A DNA stretch of 64,000 bases from JAPUME01 sp027294185 (GCA_963555835.3 CAUVWZ020000001.1:1-64000), one strand, 5' to 3'; shown: positions 16,888 through 25,642, counted from the stretch's first letter. Notes: generated from the sequence alone by a model not told the origin. Numbers and translations: made by a program.

Positions 16888-18078
16888 TCAACTCTTCTTC
16901 ATGAAAGCAAAATTGGCTTCGAGCAGAATCTGTTTGAGGGGAACCGATTTTTCTTCGGCCAGCCGCCGGCAGTCTTCGTACTCGGGCGTGAAATTGATCA
17001 CGCGGCCGTCACGCCGCGCCACCTTTACCCGGACCGTACCGTAGGAGGTGTCCACGTTGACCTCTTCCCGCTCCAGAACTTTTCTTCGCGCCTCGTAGAT
17101 TCGCAAGCCGATGGTCGTCGTCTGGTCAAAGAGAACCTGGGCCAGCCCATCGCTCTCCTCCGGACGGCAAAGTACGGTCACCATCAAACCGGGCCGGTTC
17201 TTTTTCATCTGTACCGAGGCGCAGGAAACATCCAATGCGCCCGCCTCGATCGCCTTCTCGACGAAGAAGCCGTAGAGCTGCGGGCTCATGTCATCAATAT
17301 TCGCCTCGATAACGGAAACAATCTCATCCCCCGGCGGCGCCACGGTTCCCTGCTCCACATCGACCGCTTCACCCACCATCAGGCGAACCACGTTCGGCTG
17401 CTTCGGAATATCCCGTGCGCCTGCGCCATAACCGATCTTCTCGACTTTCATGGCAGGCATGCCGCCGAACTCTTTCACCCAGCTTTTGAGCATCGCCGCG
17501 CCGGTGGGCGTAGCCAGCTCCGCCTCAACACCGGAGGAGTAGCTGGGAATATCTTTTAGTAACTCCGCCGTCGCCGGAGCCGGAACCGGATAGAGACCAT
17601 GTTGCGTCTCGACCTGCCCACCACCCACATTCACCGCGGAGGCGGCGATTTCCGTCAACCCCAGCCATTCGACCCCGATCGAACAGCCCAGGATGTCGAG
17701 GATGGAATCCACTGCGCCCACTTCATGAAAGTGAACCTTGTCGGCAGGCTTGTTGTGAATTTTTCCCTCCGCTTCGGCCAGAAGCGAGAACACTCCAAGG
17801 GCACGCTTTTTTACGGCGGCATCCAGTTTGCTCGATTCGATCAGATCTTCAATATCACCCATCGACCGATGCGGCTGCTTCTCCGGGACCTTGATCTCCA
17901 CGCGGGTTGCTGCAACGCCCGAGCGCATGGCGCGTGTGCGGCGAAACTCGTAGTAGCCGATCTGGATCTTCTTGAGCTCGGCAAAAAGTTTATCGGATGC
18001 AACTCCGGCGTCAAGCAACGCGCCGAGCATCATGTCACCGCTGATTCCCGAAGAACAATCTATGTAGGCACGTCTCAT
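16888..18078 (-). CDS. larC: LarC nickel insertion protein (P2TMN nickel chelatase)
   Basis: CTP-dependent enzyme that inserts nickel into the nickel-pincer cofactor of lactate racemase and related enzymes. The 396-residue protein opens with AYIDCSSGISGDMMLGALLD, typical of LarC, and has the His-rich VHFHEVGAVDSILDILG near residue 120 and ANIDDMSPQLYGFF near residue 270. It is one continuous gene, not the frameshift-encoded form of lactobacilli. larA, larB and larE are not in the window, so its client enzyme lies elsewhere. A TTG/ATG-proximal 12-base repeat separates it from the upstream edge of cobB's stop. Confidence 0.9.
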   Translation of the reverse strand: MRRAYIDCSSGISGDMMLGALLDAGVASDKLFAELKKIQIGYYEFRRTRAMRSGVAATRVEIKVPEKQPHRSMGDIEDLIESSKLDAAVKKRALGVFSLLAEAEGKIHNKPADKVHFHEVGAVDSILDILGCSIGVEWLGLTEIAASAVNVGGGQVETQHGLYPVPAPATAELLKDIPSYSSGVEAELATPTGAAMLKSWVKEFGGMPAMKVEKIGYGAGARDIPKQPNVVRLMVGEAVDVEQGTVAPPGDEIVSVIEANIDDMSPQLYGFFVEKAIEAGALDVSCASVQMKKNRPGLMVTVLCRPEESDGLAQVLFDQTTTIGLRIYEARRKVLEREEVNVDTSYGTVRVKVARRDGRVINFTPEYEDCRRLAEEKSVPLKQILLEANFAFMKKS

Positions 18079-18083
18079 AACGA

Positions 18084-18127
18084 TTTTATAGCCCTCTTCA
18101 TAGCTCTTTTCATAGCCTTATTCAAAG
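18084..18127. repeat. Triplicate 12-base repeat between larC start and sirtuin stop
   Basis: Three near-copies of TTTTCATAGCC/TCTTCATAGCT/TTTTATAGCC follow each other just upstream of larC. They overlap the last codons of the sirtuin gene and occupy the place of the larC leader. On the minus strand they read GCTATGAARAG. Slipped-strand duplication is the simplest origin. Confidence 0.5.
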
Positions 18128-18901
18128 CAGGCGGGGAAGAATCTCCCCGGCCTTCGCGTTGAACAACGTATCGGCCAGCCCGTCGAGAGGCGTCGGCTCA
18201 AGGTTCACGATTACGATGTGCGCCCCGGCTTCACGCGCCACTTCAACCAATCCTGCCGCCGGATATACTGTGGCCGAGGTGCCGACAAGAAGAAACGTTT
18301 CTGCACCCCTTGCCGCATCCACTGCCCGTCGCCACACGGGTTCAGGAAGCCCTTCTCCAAACCATACCACTCCCGGCCTCAGCATCGCCCCGCACCTGCA
18401 TTCGGGGGGAAGGTCCGGTAGCGGAACCTGCCGATTGTGCTCCTCGCGCCCGCAGGCCGTGCAACGCAGGGTCCAGATGTCTCCGTGCAGCCTGGCCGGA
18501 TTCTTGCTTCCCGCCAAATCGTGAAGCCCGTCGACATTCTGGGTAATCAGCGTGAACGGAGACTGGCGCGATTCAAACTCCACCAGCGCCCGGTGGCCGG
18601 CGTTCGGAGCAGCCCCGGCAATCAATCCACGCCGCCAGTCGTACCATTCCCAGACCAGCTTCGGGTCGCGGGCGAAAGCCTGGGGCGTGGCCAGCTCTTG
18701 CGGAGAATACTTCCGCCACAACCCATCGGCCCCCCGAAACGTCGGGATGCCGCTTTCGGCGGAAATGCCCGCTCCAGTGAGCACCGCTACCGAGTGCGAT
18801 TCGCCCAACCGTCGCCTTGCTTCGGCAATCCGTGAGGCGTTAATCTCACTCTGCGTTGCTTCCTGAGTGGCCAAGTTCCAAGAATACCACGCTTCGACCA
18901 T
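18122..18901 (-). CDS. cobB: NAD-dependent protein deacylase (sirtuin)
   Basis: Removes acyl groups from protein lysines using NAD+. The 259-residue protein shows VLTGAGISAESGIPTFRG (NAD-binding), TLITQNVDGLHDLAG, the catalytic His in ARLHGDIW, a zinc ribbon with CTAC and CRC, and VWFGEGLP and VGTSATVYPA further on. I start at the ATG at 18901, because the frame above it runs into the tRNA gene. The first 20 residues are an unconserved extension. Transcription would run on into larC. It is the last core gene before the integration site. Confidence 0.92.
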   Translation of the reverse strand: MVEAWYSWNLATQEATQSEINASRIAEARRRLGESHSVAVLTGAGISAESGIPTFRGADGLWRKYSPQELATPQAFARDPKLVWEWYDWRRGLIAGAAPNAGHRALVEFESRQSPFTLITQNVDGLHDLAGSKNPARLHGDIWTLRCTACGREEHNRQVPLPDLPPECRCGAMLRPGVVWFGEGLPEPVWRRAVDAARGAETFLLVGTSATVYPAAGLVEVAREAGAHIVIVNLEPTPLDGLADTLFNAKAGEILPRLL

Positions 18902-19012
18902 TGGAGTGCCAACGACTTGGAAGCAGGGGAATTTGACATCATTCTCGGTTTGATGGTAGCAATAAGTTGTCGGATTAAGGGAATATCCTGAAACTTCTCT
19001 GGAGTCTTCGCA

Positions 19013-19040
19013 GCTTTTCCAGCTTTTCCAGCTTTTCCAT
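19013..19040. repeat. Three tandem copies of AGCTTTTCC upstream of tRNA-Lys
   Basis: A 9-base unit AGCTTTTCC is repeated three times immediately upstream of the tRNA-Lys gene, in the non-coding gap between it and the divergent sirtuin gene. No other structure is evident in that gap (18902-19059). Confidence 0.6.
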
Positions 19041-19059
19041 TCAGGAGTGTTCCTTCTTC

Positions 19060-19136
19060 GGGCCGGTAGCTCAGACGGCAAGAGCATCTGCCTTTTAAGC
19101 AGAGGGTCCCGGGTTCGAGTCCCGGCCGGCTCACCA
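19060..19136 (+). tRNA. tRNA-Lys (anticodon TTT), intact, CCA encoded
   Basis: A complete cloverleaf is visible. The acceptor strand GGGCCGG pairs with CCGGCTC, followed by A and an encoded CCA. The D-arm AGCTCAG...GAGC, the anticodon stem TCTGC/GCAGA around the loop CTTTTAA (anticodon TTT), and the T-arm CCGGG-TTCGAGT-CCCGG all form. An integrase gene reads toward its 3' end 85 bases away, so this tRNA is the probable attachment site of the flanking element. Confidence 0.95.
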
Positions 19137-19221
19137 TTTAACTTATGTGTTTTCAGCACCTGTTTTTCTTTCCTCTCATTGCCGAAGACGGAAACGTAAA
19201 GAAACCGTCAGAAAACTGGCC

Positions 19222-20385
19222 CTATCCGGCCAGCGCCGTAAAGGAAGTCGCGCCGTGCTCGTTCGCCTGCCGGTCCAGCTTCGACAGCGCTTCCCGCATC
19301 ATGTTGAGCTTCGCCTGGCTGTAACGCTTGAACACCTGCGAATCGCCTTGCCGCAGCATCTGCGTCACGAAATGATCCGCCACGCCCCCGGCGCTGAGCC
19401 GGGTCGCAAAGGTGTGCCGCAACTCGTACAGCGAAAAATGGGGCAACCCGGCACGCTGCAGCGTCCGGTCCCACAGCTTGGTCACCCTCGTGATGTGCGG
19501 CTTGCTTGATCCCATCCGCTGGCTCGGAAACAGGTAGTCGGAATCGCCGCTCTGCTTCATCTGCGAGACGAACGCTGCGCGTACTCTGTCTGTCATAGGC
19601 ATGTCCGCGATGCCGTTCACCGTCTTGGAACCCGGCAGATGCACGATCCCGTTCTGCATATCCACCTGTTGCTTTCGCATCGGGATCAACTCACGATAGG
19701 GCCGCAGCCCCATCTCCACCATAATCACGATGATGTTGCGCAAGTACACCGGCGCGCAGGCTTCCAGCCGAACCTGCTCCGAAGCACTCAGATAGTGCGG
19801 CTTGCGCGTCGTACCCGCCAACGGCACCGGAAACTCCACGCTGAAGCACGGATTGACCGCCAGCCGCTGCTTCTTCACCGCCACGTTCAGGATGCGTCGC
19901 AGGATGCGAAACTCCTGATGCACGGTGGCCGGTTTGAGCCGGCCGCGAAGTTGCAGCCCCAACTTGGTATGCACCCGCTTGCCTGTGTTTAGTCTCGTCA
20001 TCAGATACGATTCGATCTCTTCCACTGTGATCTCCGAGAGTTTGTTCTTGCCGAACCGTGGCCTGAGGAACTTCAGCGCGCCGAGATGTTGCAGGTGGGT
20101 CTTCTCGCTCCGGAAGGGCGGTTGAGAGCGGTTCGCAAGGAACCAGTCCGCCCACTGGTTAAAGCTGATCCCACCGTCCGGCGCGGCGCTCGGCGGCAAC
20201 CCCTCATCGCGAGCCACCAGCCGCTTGCGCATCACCTTCTCGGCTTCGCCTTTCTCCTTTCGGCCTGTCGACTCCTGCCTGAACTTTCCGTTGTGGTCCC
20301 GGTAGCTCATCCACCAGACGCGTGAATCACGTCGGGAGTACAGGCTACCGGAGGTATTTCTGGGTCTACCTATCTTGTTGTTCAT
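19222..20385 (-). CDS. Tyrosine recombinase (phage-type integrase)
   Basis: Site-specific integrase of 387 residues from the ATG at 20385, with an in-frame ATG at 20403 as alternative. An AP2-like/SAM-like N-terminal region (RRDSRVWWMSYRDHNGKF) is followed by a core-binding domain and the catalytic domain. Active-site residues are seen as MGLRPYREL (first Arg), LYELRHTFATRL (His-x-x-Arg) and VFKRYSQ (nucleophile Tyr). The gene's 3' end faces the 3' end of the intact tRNA-Lys, the usual geometry for a tRNA-targeting element. It follows the small AlpA-like gene with overlapping ends. A truncated copy lies inverted at 25.2 kb. Confidence 0.9.
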   Translation of the reverse strand: MNNKIGRPRNTSGSLYSRRDSRVWWMSYRDHNGKFRQESTGRKEKGEAEKVMRKRLVARDEGLPPSAAPDGGISFNQWADWFLANRSQPPFRSEKTHLQHLGALKFLRPRFGKNKLSEITVEEIESYLMTRLNTGKRVHTKLGLQLRGRLKPATVHQEFRILRRILNVAVKKQRLAVNPCFSVEFPVPLAGTTRKPHYLSASEQVRLEACAPVYLRNIIVIMVEMGLRPYRELIPMRKQQVDMQNGIVHLPGSKTVNGIADMPMTDRVRAAFVSQMKQSGDSDYLFPSQRMGSSKPHITRVTKLWDRTLQRAGLPHFSLYELRHTFATRLSAGGVADHFVTQMLRQGDSQVFKRYSQAKLNMMREALSKLDRQANEHGATSFTALAG

Positions 20386-21204
20386 CGATTCCTCCATTGA
20401 CATGAAATTGTTGACGCCACTCGGCCAGCTCCGACAATCGGAAGCGGATCGAGCGGCCCATCATGCGGTAATGGGGAATCTGCTTTCGCTCGACGTAAGC
20501 ATACACCAGCGAGGGGCTGACACCCAAGAAACGGGCTGCGTCCTTCACCGTGATCGGGGCATCTGTTGCTTCTCCGTCAAGACTCATCTTTCCCTCCCTC
20601 ATCGTGTTGCCTCCAGATCGGCTCGATGAGCCAGCGGTTCTGTGGCGCGTCGTAACCCTGGACGCGCAAGGCTTCCTCCACAAACCGCCGTCCCTCGCGC
20701 CGGGTCATGTGAATCACCATCGCAATGCCGTCCACCACGCCCCGGCAGGTGACCTCCCAGAGAAGCTCCCCGCCTCCCTGCATGGCGCAACTGGCGAGCC
20801 GCGACAAGGCCGATTCGGCGTTGTTGGCGTGTTCGGTGGTGAGAGAGGCGCCGTGTCCGGTGTTGAGGGCTTGCAGCAGGTCCGCCGCTTCTCCTCCTCG
20901 CACCTCGCCCACTACGATATGATCCGGACGGTGACGCAGGGCATGGCGCACCAGGTCCCGGATCGTCACGGCTCCTGTTGCCAGTCCGCGAGCCTCGAAA
21001 CGAACGCAATTGGAGTGCTCGATGCGCAACTCCAGGGTGTCCTCGATGGCGACGATGCGCTCGTCGTCGGGCAGCAATTCAATGAGCGCGTTGAGCAGCG
21101 TGGTCTTGCCTGATCCGGTGCCTCCTGAAACCAGGATGTTCCGGCGGGCAAATAACACCCGCTCCGCCGCTTGCCGTACAGTCTCGGGAAGTGCGCCTTG
21201 TTCG
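19980..21204 (-). repeat. Left arm of a 1.2-1.3 kb imperfect inverted repeat
   Basis: This stretch (part of virB11, the AlpA-like gene and the first 40% of the integrase) is repeated in inverted orientation at 24341-25642. Protein identity between the arms is about nine residues in ten over virB11, with scattered silent differences. Homology stops at CAGGCA inside the integrase and at the Gln-Gly-Ala-Leu-Pro codons of virB11. Confidence 0.85.
20366..20587 (-). CDS. AlpA/excisionase-like helix-turn-helix protein
   Basis: Small DNA-binding protein of 73 residues. PITVKDAARFLGVSPSLVYAYVERKQIPHYRM is a MerR/AlpA-type winged helix-turn-helix of the kind found in excisionases and element regulators, followed by RSIRFRLSELAEWRQQF. 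The ATG at 20587 lies inside the 3' end of the VirB11 gene, and the 3' end overlaps the integrase start, so the three genes are tightly coupled. Its likely task is to direct excision or repress the integrase promoter. Confidence 0.85.
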   Translation of the reverse strand: MSLDGEATDAPITVKDAARFLGVSPSLVYAYVERKQIPHYRMMGRSIRFRLSELAEWRQQFHVNGGIDEQQDR

Positions 21205-21551
21205 ACCAGGTCCGCCGCCGAGAATGCCCGTTTGCCAAAGCGCCGCACGGTGATCGCTACCTTCGGGCTCGCCGGCGGAACACAGATCGCCACACGCGAT
21301 CCGTCTTCCAGGCGAGCATCGACGATGGGAGCCGTGGCCGGGTCCAGGCCGAGCGGCCGGGCGATATGGATAGCCGCCCGATTCAGAGCTGAGGCGGTCA
21401 GCAGCGGGGCCTCGTGGGAATAGAGTTTCCCATGCTCCTCGATCCATATGTTGTGCGGCCCGTTAATCATGATCTCGCTCACTTCCGGGTCCTCCAGAAC
21501 ACCCTCCAGGCCGGGCAGAAATGGCTTGAGCAACTCCAGGCCGTCGCTCAT
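20577..21551 (-). CDS. VirB11/TrbB-type secretion ATPase
   Basis: Hexameric traffic ATPase of type IV secretion or conjugation, 324 residues. The N-terminal domain includes LEDPEVSEIMINGPHNIWIE. The C-terminal ATPase shows Walker A SGGTGSGKTTLLNALI, the Asp box AIEDTLEL, Walker B-like HIVVGEVRGGEA and the His box LTTEHANNAESALSRL, as in TrbB. Its ATG overlaps the coupling-protein stop (ATGA). No other T4SS components (VirB4, VirB8, VirB9, VirB10, relaxase) are present, so a full conjugation apparatus is not encoded here. A second, 5'-truncated copy lies inverted at 24.3 kb. Confidence 0.9.
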   Translation of the reverse strand: MSDGLELLKPFLPGLEGVLEDPEVSEIMINGPHNIWIEEHGKLYSHEAPLLTASALNRAAIHIARPLGLDPATAPIVDARLEDGSRVAICVPPASPKVAITVRRFGKRAFSAADLVEQGALPETVRQAAERVLFARRNILVSGGTGSGKTTLLNALIELLPDDERIVAIEDTLELRIEHSNCVRFEARGLATGAVTIRDLVRHALRHRPDHIVVGEVRGGEAADLLQALNTGHGASLTTEHANNAESALSRLASCAMQGGGELLWEVTCRGVVDGIAMVIHMTRREGRRFVEEALRVQGYDAPQNRWLIEPIWRQHDEGGKDES

Positions 21552-23582
21552 AGTTTCCCCTCGACCTTCGCCCGCCAGTAGGGAAGCATGCGGGGAAGGT
21601 AGTGGGGCTTGAGGTACACGCGGGTCGGGGAGAGCGACTGTGCGCCGTCGTAGGGCAGACAAATGGCCTGGCAGTTGGAGAGCAGGGCAAACTCGCGGGG
21701 CTGGAACACCGCCTCGCGTTGCTTGCGGAAAGATTTGCTGGCCCCTACGCTGCCCTGGCCGCCTCCGGCTTGCGCGGAGAGCATTGACACCTCGCTTTGC
21801 TTGGCTGATTCGGTGATGGTGTAGGAGGGTTTGATCTTGGCGACCTGGCCGCATAGCGCCGAGGCGGTTTGCGCACTGGCGTCGTCGCTCAAGGAAAGGA
21901 ATATCCGGGTGCGCAAGGTTTGCAGCAGGGTGCGCCATGCTTCCGAGCACCGACCGCAACGAGGAGATGGATTGGGTGGCGACGATCGGGATGCAGCGGC
22001 ACTGCCGGGTGAGGGCAAAGGATTTCTCGTCGCCGGAGGGATCGTCCTCACCCACGGAAGCGAACGACTGGTATTCATCGCAGATGAAAACGGCGGGCCG
22101 GAAGTATTGATCCGGCACTGCCTTCATCTGCGACGGCCGCCGTAGCAGCGATTGAAGCCAGGCGTTTTTGAGCATTACACCTACAGCACGGGCCAGCGCC
22201 GGGTTGCTGCCGGCGGGCATGTTCAGGGCCAGCACCTTGCCCGACTCGATCAGCTCATCGAGGGGCGGTAAGCTCTGGCGCACTCTGGTTCCCAGTCCCG
22301 GCTGTTCGTCGTTCTGTGGCTCTCCATTGCCGCTCTGCGCCGGCGCCGCCTTCTTCGGGGGCGGGGGTGGACAGAACACCCGGGCAACGTCCGGCAGGTC
22401 GAATATGGACAGGAAAACGGAGATCCCCTCGACGATGCTCGACCGGATTTTGTTGTCGATCATCCGCCAGTCGTGTTGATACCAGCGATTGACGGCCTCG
22501 ACCCGCTGCCGAATCTCTGAGGACCTTACGCTCTCGGTCCACTCGATCCGATACTCGATTTGGAGTTCTTTGAGCTGGGATTCGAGCGACGGAGAGTGGT
22601 CCGCTTGGCAAGTATTCTCCTGGGTGGGCGGTTGCCATTTCCAGCCGGAAATGTGGTCCGCGTTGGCGAGGTAGTCGTCGAAAGATATAACAACCGTTCC
22701 ATGTTGAAGCTCACGGACAAACGCCTCGGCCTGTTTGATCTTGGCCGCGAACAGTTCCTTGTCGATGGCGCAGTGGTAGACCTGCCGTAAGGTGACCCAT
22801 TGGCCGGGAAAGACCCGGTAGAGTTCGATGATCCAGCGGACCAGGTTGGTGTAAGCCTGCTGCCAGAAAGGCTCCTTGCCCTTGCCGAAGAGTTGATTCA
22901 AAAGTGAGGAAATGGTGTAGGCCAGCGAGTATGAATCGAGCCACTTTGTCGAGAGTGGATTCCACTGAAAGCTGCCCTCCATTCCCAGCTCGATGTAGTC
23001 TTCCTCACGGCCCGCATCGGCCAGGATTCTCCGGATGTCATGGCAGAAGTCGCCCTTGACTTCCAGGATCAGGCCAGCCGCCCGGCGCTGGGGATTGCCT
23101 GCCTGCCAGGACAAGATTTGCTCCGCGAACGGGTGCATGCAAGCCGAGGTCTTGCCGGAACCCACGGCTCCGAAGATGGCCACTCCGGTATAGAGTCCGC
23201 GCTCCGGGATAATGAGCCATGAGGGTTTGCTGATTTCGACGGGCTTGACCGGGTGGTGAACCTCCCCGACAACGATTCCCGGCCCGGCGTCTTTGTCGGC
23301 AGAAAGGGGCCAGGGTGGCAGCAATTTGAGAGCGGTCAGATTGCTACCCCATGTCTCAAACCAGACCCGCCAGACCGAGATAAGAACAAGCCCGCCGACA
23401 ATGAGGGCGACGGCGGGAGCGGCGTAATACCAGCGGACGATCCAGCCGTAGAAGTTGGGGGTGTGATAGAGCACCAGATCGAGCACCGGATCGTTGCCGG
23501 GCAAGGGGAAGGGCCGGTAGATGAAACCCCATACAGAGCAGCACAGCCCGCCAGAGATCAGGATCGGATAGCGCATTTTCAT
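21548..23582 (-). CDS. TraG/VirD4-type coupling protein, one frameshift
   Basis: Membrane-anchored ATPase that feeds DNA-protein substrates to a type IV channel. Two N-terminal membrane segments (PILISGGLCCSVWGFIYR and PAVALIVGGLVLISVW) precede the Walker A GAVGSGKTSACMHPF near residue 135 and Walker B AVFICDEYQSFAS near residue 510. The frame is lost near 21943: one extra G separates SSLRSVL from EAWRTLLQTLRTRIFL, after which SDDASAQTASALCGQVAK and the tail to GKL are normal. Without the extra base the protein is about 677 residues. As sequenced, the N-terminal part reads through into the VirB11 frame, giving a false 1001-residue fusion. Confidence 0.85.
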
Positions 23583-23653
23583 GGGGCTTGCCTCCGGCGC
23601 GTCAGCGCCCGCTTGGGGTACGTGTTCGGAACCTTCCCGTAGGGATAAATCGG

Positions 23654-23880
23654 ACGGGAGCGACCCCTGAAAAGGGGGGTAGGCGGTGGTACACCGGCTG
23701 GTACACCCCCCCCCTCCCCGTTTGCCGATACAGCGGCAAAAAGGGGGGGGTCGCTCCCGTCCTGCCCTTTTCCGCTGGATCGCTGCGGGCTGGCCGGGCT
23801 ATTACGGACAAGCCGCGTTGCGGCAAATAGATAGGAACAATGGTGCTGGTACACCGCATCACCGAATCTTGGTACACTCC
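23654..23880. repeat. Inverted repeat and four TGGTACAC direct repeats upstream of the coupling gene
   Basis: A perfect 14-bp inverted repeat (ACGGGAGCGACCCC at 23654-23667 and its complement at 23747-23760) encloses two TGGTACAC copies and a hairpin TTTGCCG-ATACAG-CGGCAAA at 23721-23740. Two further TGGTACAC copies follow near 23849 and 23872. Long C and G runs flank these. The region has no gene and lies directly in front of the coupling gene, where operators, an origin or iteron-like sites would be expected. Confidence 0.5.
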
Positions 23881-23984
23881 CCCCCTTGTCTGCGTACCAG
23901 GCTGGATCGGCACGGGCATCGTGCACGGGGCGCAACAAAAACAGTCCTGTATGGCACCGCTTATGGGGACTCCATTTCTACGGT

Positions 23985-24330
23985 TCATAGCTCCGCATCC
24001 AGCATCCTCAATCGGCGTGAAACCCACGTCTCGTAGCCGTCGATAGAGGCCCCGGATGCTCCCTTCGATTGGGGAAGTTTTCTTAATTCGATCAACCGCA
24101 TTGTGGCTCCCTGGAACCCGCCATACTTTGACAATCCTGCCCGATCTCCGCGTCGCATTACGTCCTCGATCTGTTGCATTTCCGCCTTCACCGCCGGGTC
24201 GTCCTGCGTCGGCCCTTCCGCTTTCTGTACTCCTTGCTCACTCGCTCCGTCGCTCCACCGCTTCAGCGTTATCTCGGACCGCCTCGTGGCGTTATGGTCC
24301 GCCCCAATTACGAGGACGTGGACCGCTCGA
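23985..24330 (-). CDS. C-terminal part of an unrecognised protein, 5' end cut by the duplication
   Basis: About 100 codons with a natural-looking helical composition (QQIEDVMRRGDRAGLSKYGG, then ELRKLPQSK and ETWVSRRLRMLDAEL) end in a proper stop. To the right the frame runs antisense into the duplicated virB11 segment, so the original 5' part is missing. I do not recognise the family. It could be an accessory gene of the same element as the coupling protein. Confidence that it was ever translated is modest. Confidence 0.35.
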
Positions 24331-24344
24331 CCTTTCTTCCGCAA

Positions 24345-24950
24345 GGCGCCCTTCCCGAGACTGTGCGGCAAGCGGCGGAACGGATGTTGTACGCCCGCCG
24401 GAACATCCTGATTTCGGGAGGGACCGGATCGGGCAAGACCACGCTGCTGAATGCGCTCATTGAATTGCTTCCCGATGACGAGCGCATCGTCGCCATCGAG
24501 GACACCTTGGAACTTCGCATCGAGCACTCCAATTGCGTCCGCTTCGAGGCTCGCGGACTGGCAACAGGAGCCGTGACGATCCGGGACCTGGTGCGCCATG
24601 CCTTGCGTCACCGCCCGGATCACATCGTGGTGGGCGAGGTGCGCGGCGGGGAAGCCGCTGACCTGCTGCAAGCCCTCAACACCGGACACGGCGGTTCGCT
24701 CACCACCGAACACGCCAACAACGCCGAGAGCGCCTTGTCGCGGCTCGCCAGTTGCGCCATGCAGGGCGGCGGGGAGCTGCCCTGGGAGGTGACCTGCCGG
24801 GGCGTGGTGGACGGCATTGCGATGGTGATTCACATGACCCGGCGCGAGGGACGGCGGTTTGTGGAGGAAGCCTTGCGCGTCCAGGGTTACGACGCGCCAC
24901 AGAACCGCTGGCTCGTCGAGGCGATCTGGGGGGGACACGATGAAGGATGA
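24345..24950 (+). pseudogene. VirB11-type ATPase, 5'-truncated inverted copy
   Basis: From QGALPETVRQAAERMLYARR to the stop this is a near match of the C-terminal ATPase domain at 20.6-21.2 kb, with intact Walker A GGTGSGKTTLL and His box TTEHANNAE. The N-terminal 115 residues are missing, replaced by unrelated sequence, so the product would lack the domain needed for hexamer function. It overlaps the start of the following small frame by a few bases. Confidence 0.85.
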
Positions 24951-25035
24951 AGAAAAAATCATACGGGTGAAAACCTTCAAGGACTTCAAGCGAGAACTCG
25001 GCCGGGACGGTGACGAGGAGAGTAGGGAGGGAACG

Positions 25036-25275
25036 ATGAGCCTTGACGCAGAAGCGACGGATGCCCCGATCACGGTGAAGGTCGCGGCCCGATTCTTGGG
25101 TGTCAGCCCCTCGCTGGTGTATGCTTACGTCGAGCGAAAGCAGATTCCCCATTACCGCATGATGGGCCGCTCGATCCGCTTCCGATTGTCGGAGCTGGTC
25201 GAGTGGCGACAACAATTTCATGTCAATGGAGGAATCGATGAACAAGACAGGAAGACCCAGAAATACATCGGGTAG
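25036..25275 (+). CDS. AlpA-like helix-turn-helix protein, second copy
   Basis: 79 residues, nearly identical to the protein at 20.4 kb through the helix-turn-helix (VSPSLVYAYVERKQIPHYRM) but with Val for Asp in the TVKVAARFLG segment and a different C-terminus (DRKTQKYIG). The ATG at 25036 has GGGAGGG upstream. An upstream in-frame ATG at 24940 would add a 32-residue Lys/Glu-rich extension (KDEEKIIRVKTFKDFKREL) absent from the other copy. It looks intact and could still bind DNA. Confidence 0.75.
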   Translation: MSLDAEATDAPITVKVAARFLGVSPSLVYAYVERKQIPHYRMMGRSIRFRLSELVEWRQQFHVNGGIDEQDRKTQKYIG

Positions 25276-25642
25276 CCTCTACCGCCGGCGCGATTCACGC
25301 GTCTGGTGGATGAGCTACCGGGACCACGACGGAAAGTTCAGACAGGAGTCAACCGGTGAGAGGGAAAGAGGGGAAGCCGAGAAAGTGCTGCGCAAGCGGT
25401 TGGTGGCTCGCGACGAGGGGCTGCTGCCGAGCGCCGCGCCGGACGGTGGGATCACCTTCAACCAGTGGGCGGACTGGTGCCTTGCGAACCGTTCCAAACC
25501 GCCCTTCCGGAGCGAGAACACCCACCGGCTGAACCTCAGTGCGTTGAAGTTTCTCCGGCCGCGGTTCGGTGAGAACAAACTCTCGGACATCACGCCGGAG
25601 GATATCGAAGCGTACCTGATGAACCGACTGAACACAGGCATG
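25238..25642 (+). pseudogene. Tyrosine integrase, 3'-truncated inverted copy
   Basis: Matches the first ~135 residues of the integrase at 19.2-20.4 kb (RRDSRVWWMSYRDHDGKFRQ, FNQWADWCLANRS, ITPEDIEAYLMNRLNTG) and then diverges at CAGGCA. The whole catalytic domain is absent; the frame runs on by chance to 25828 through unrelated sequence. It cannot recombine DNA. The cut marks one end of the inverted duplication. Confidence 0.85.

Larger units (their letters stand above)
24341..25642 (+). repeat. Right arm of the 1.2-1.3 kb imperfect inverted repeat
   Basis: Inverted, diverged copy of 19980-21204. It carries an extra segment of about 80 bases between the virB11 stop and the AlpA-like gene (codons of KIIRVKTFKDFKRELG). 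The two arms enclose the coupling gene and its upstream repeats. Confidence 0.85.

Noticed and set aside
15664..17559. Plus-strand open frame of about 631 codons
   Set aside because: It is antisense to metG and larC and shows no recognisable domain.
18084..19040. CRISPR-like arrays
   Set aside because: The 9- and 12-base repeats are contiguous, without unique spacers, and there are no cas genes in the window.
20577..23582. Single 1001-residue coupling-protein/VirB11 fusion
   Set aside because: The coupling protein slips frame near 21943 and its true C-terminus ends at 21548, just where VirB11 starts with its own ATG. The fusion is an artefact of the extra base.
23602..24027. Minus-strand open frames rich in Gly/Pro/Thr in the repeat region
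   Set aside because: They arise from the homopolymer and TGGTACAC repeats and show no conserved features or ribosome-binding site.
19222..25642. Complete conjugative type IV secretion system
   Set aside because: Only a coupling protein and a VirB11-like ATPase are present; VirB4, channel proteins and a relaxase were not found.
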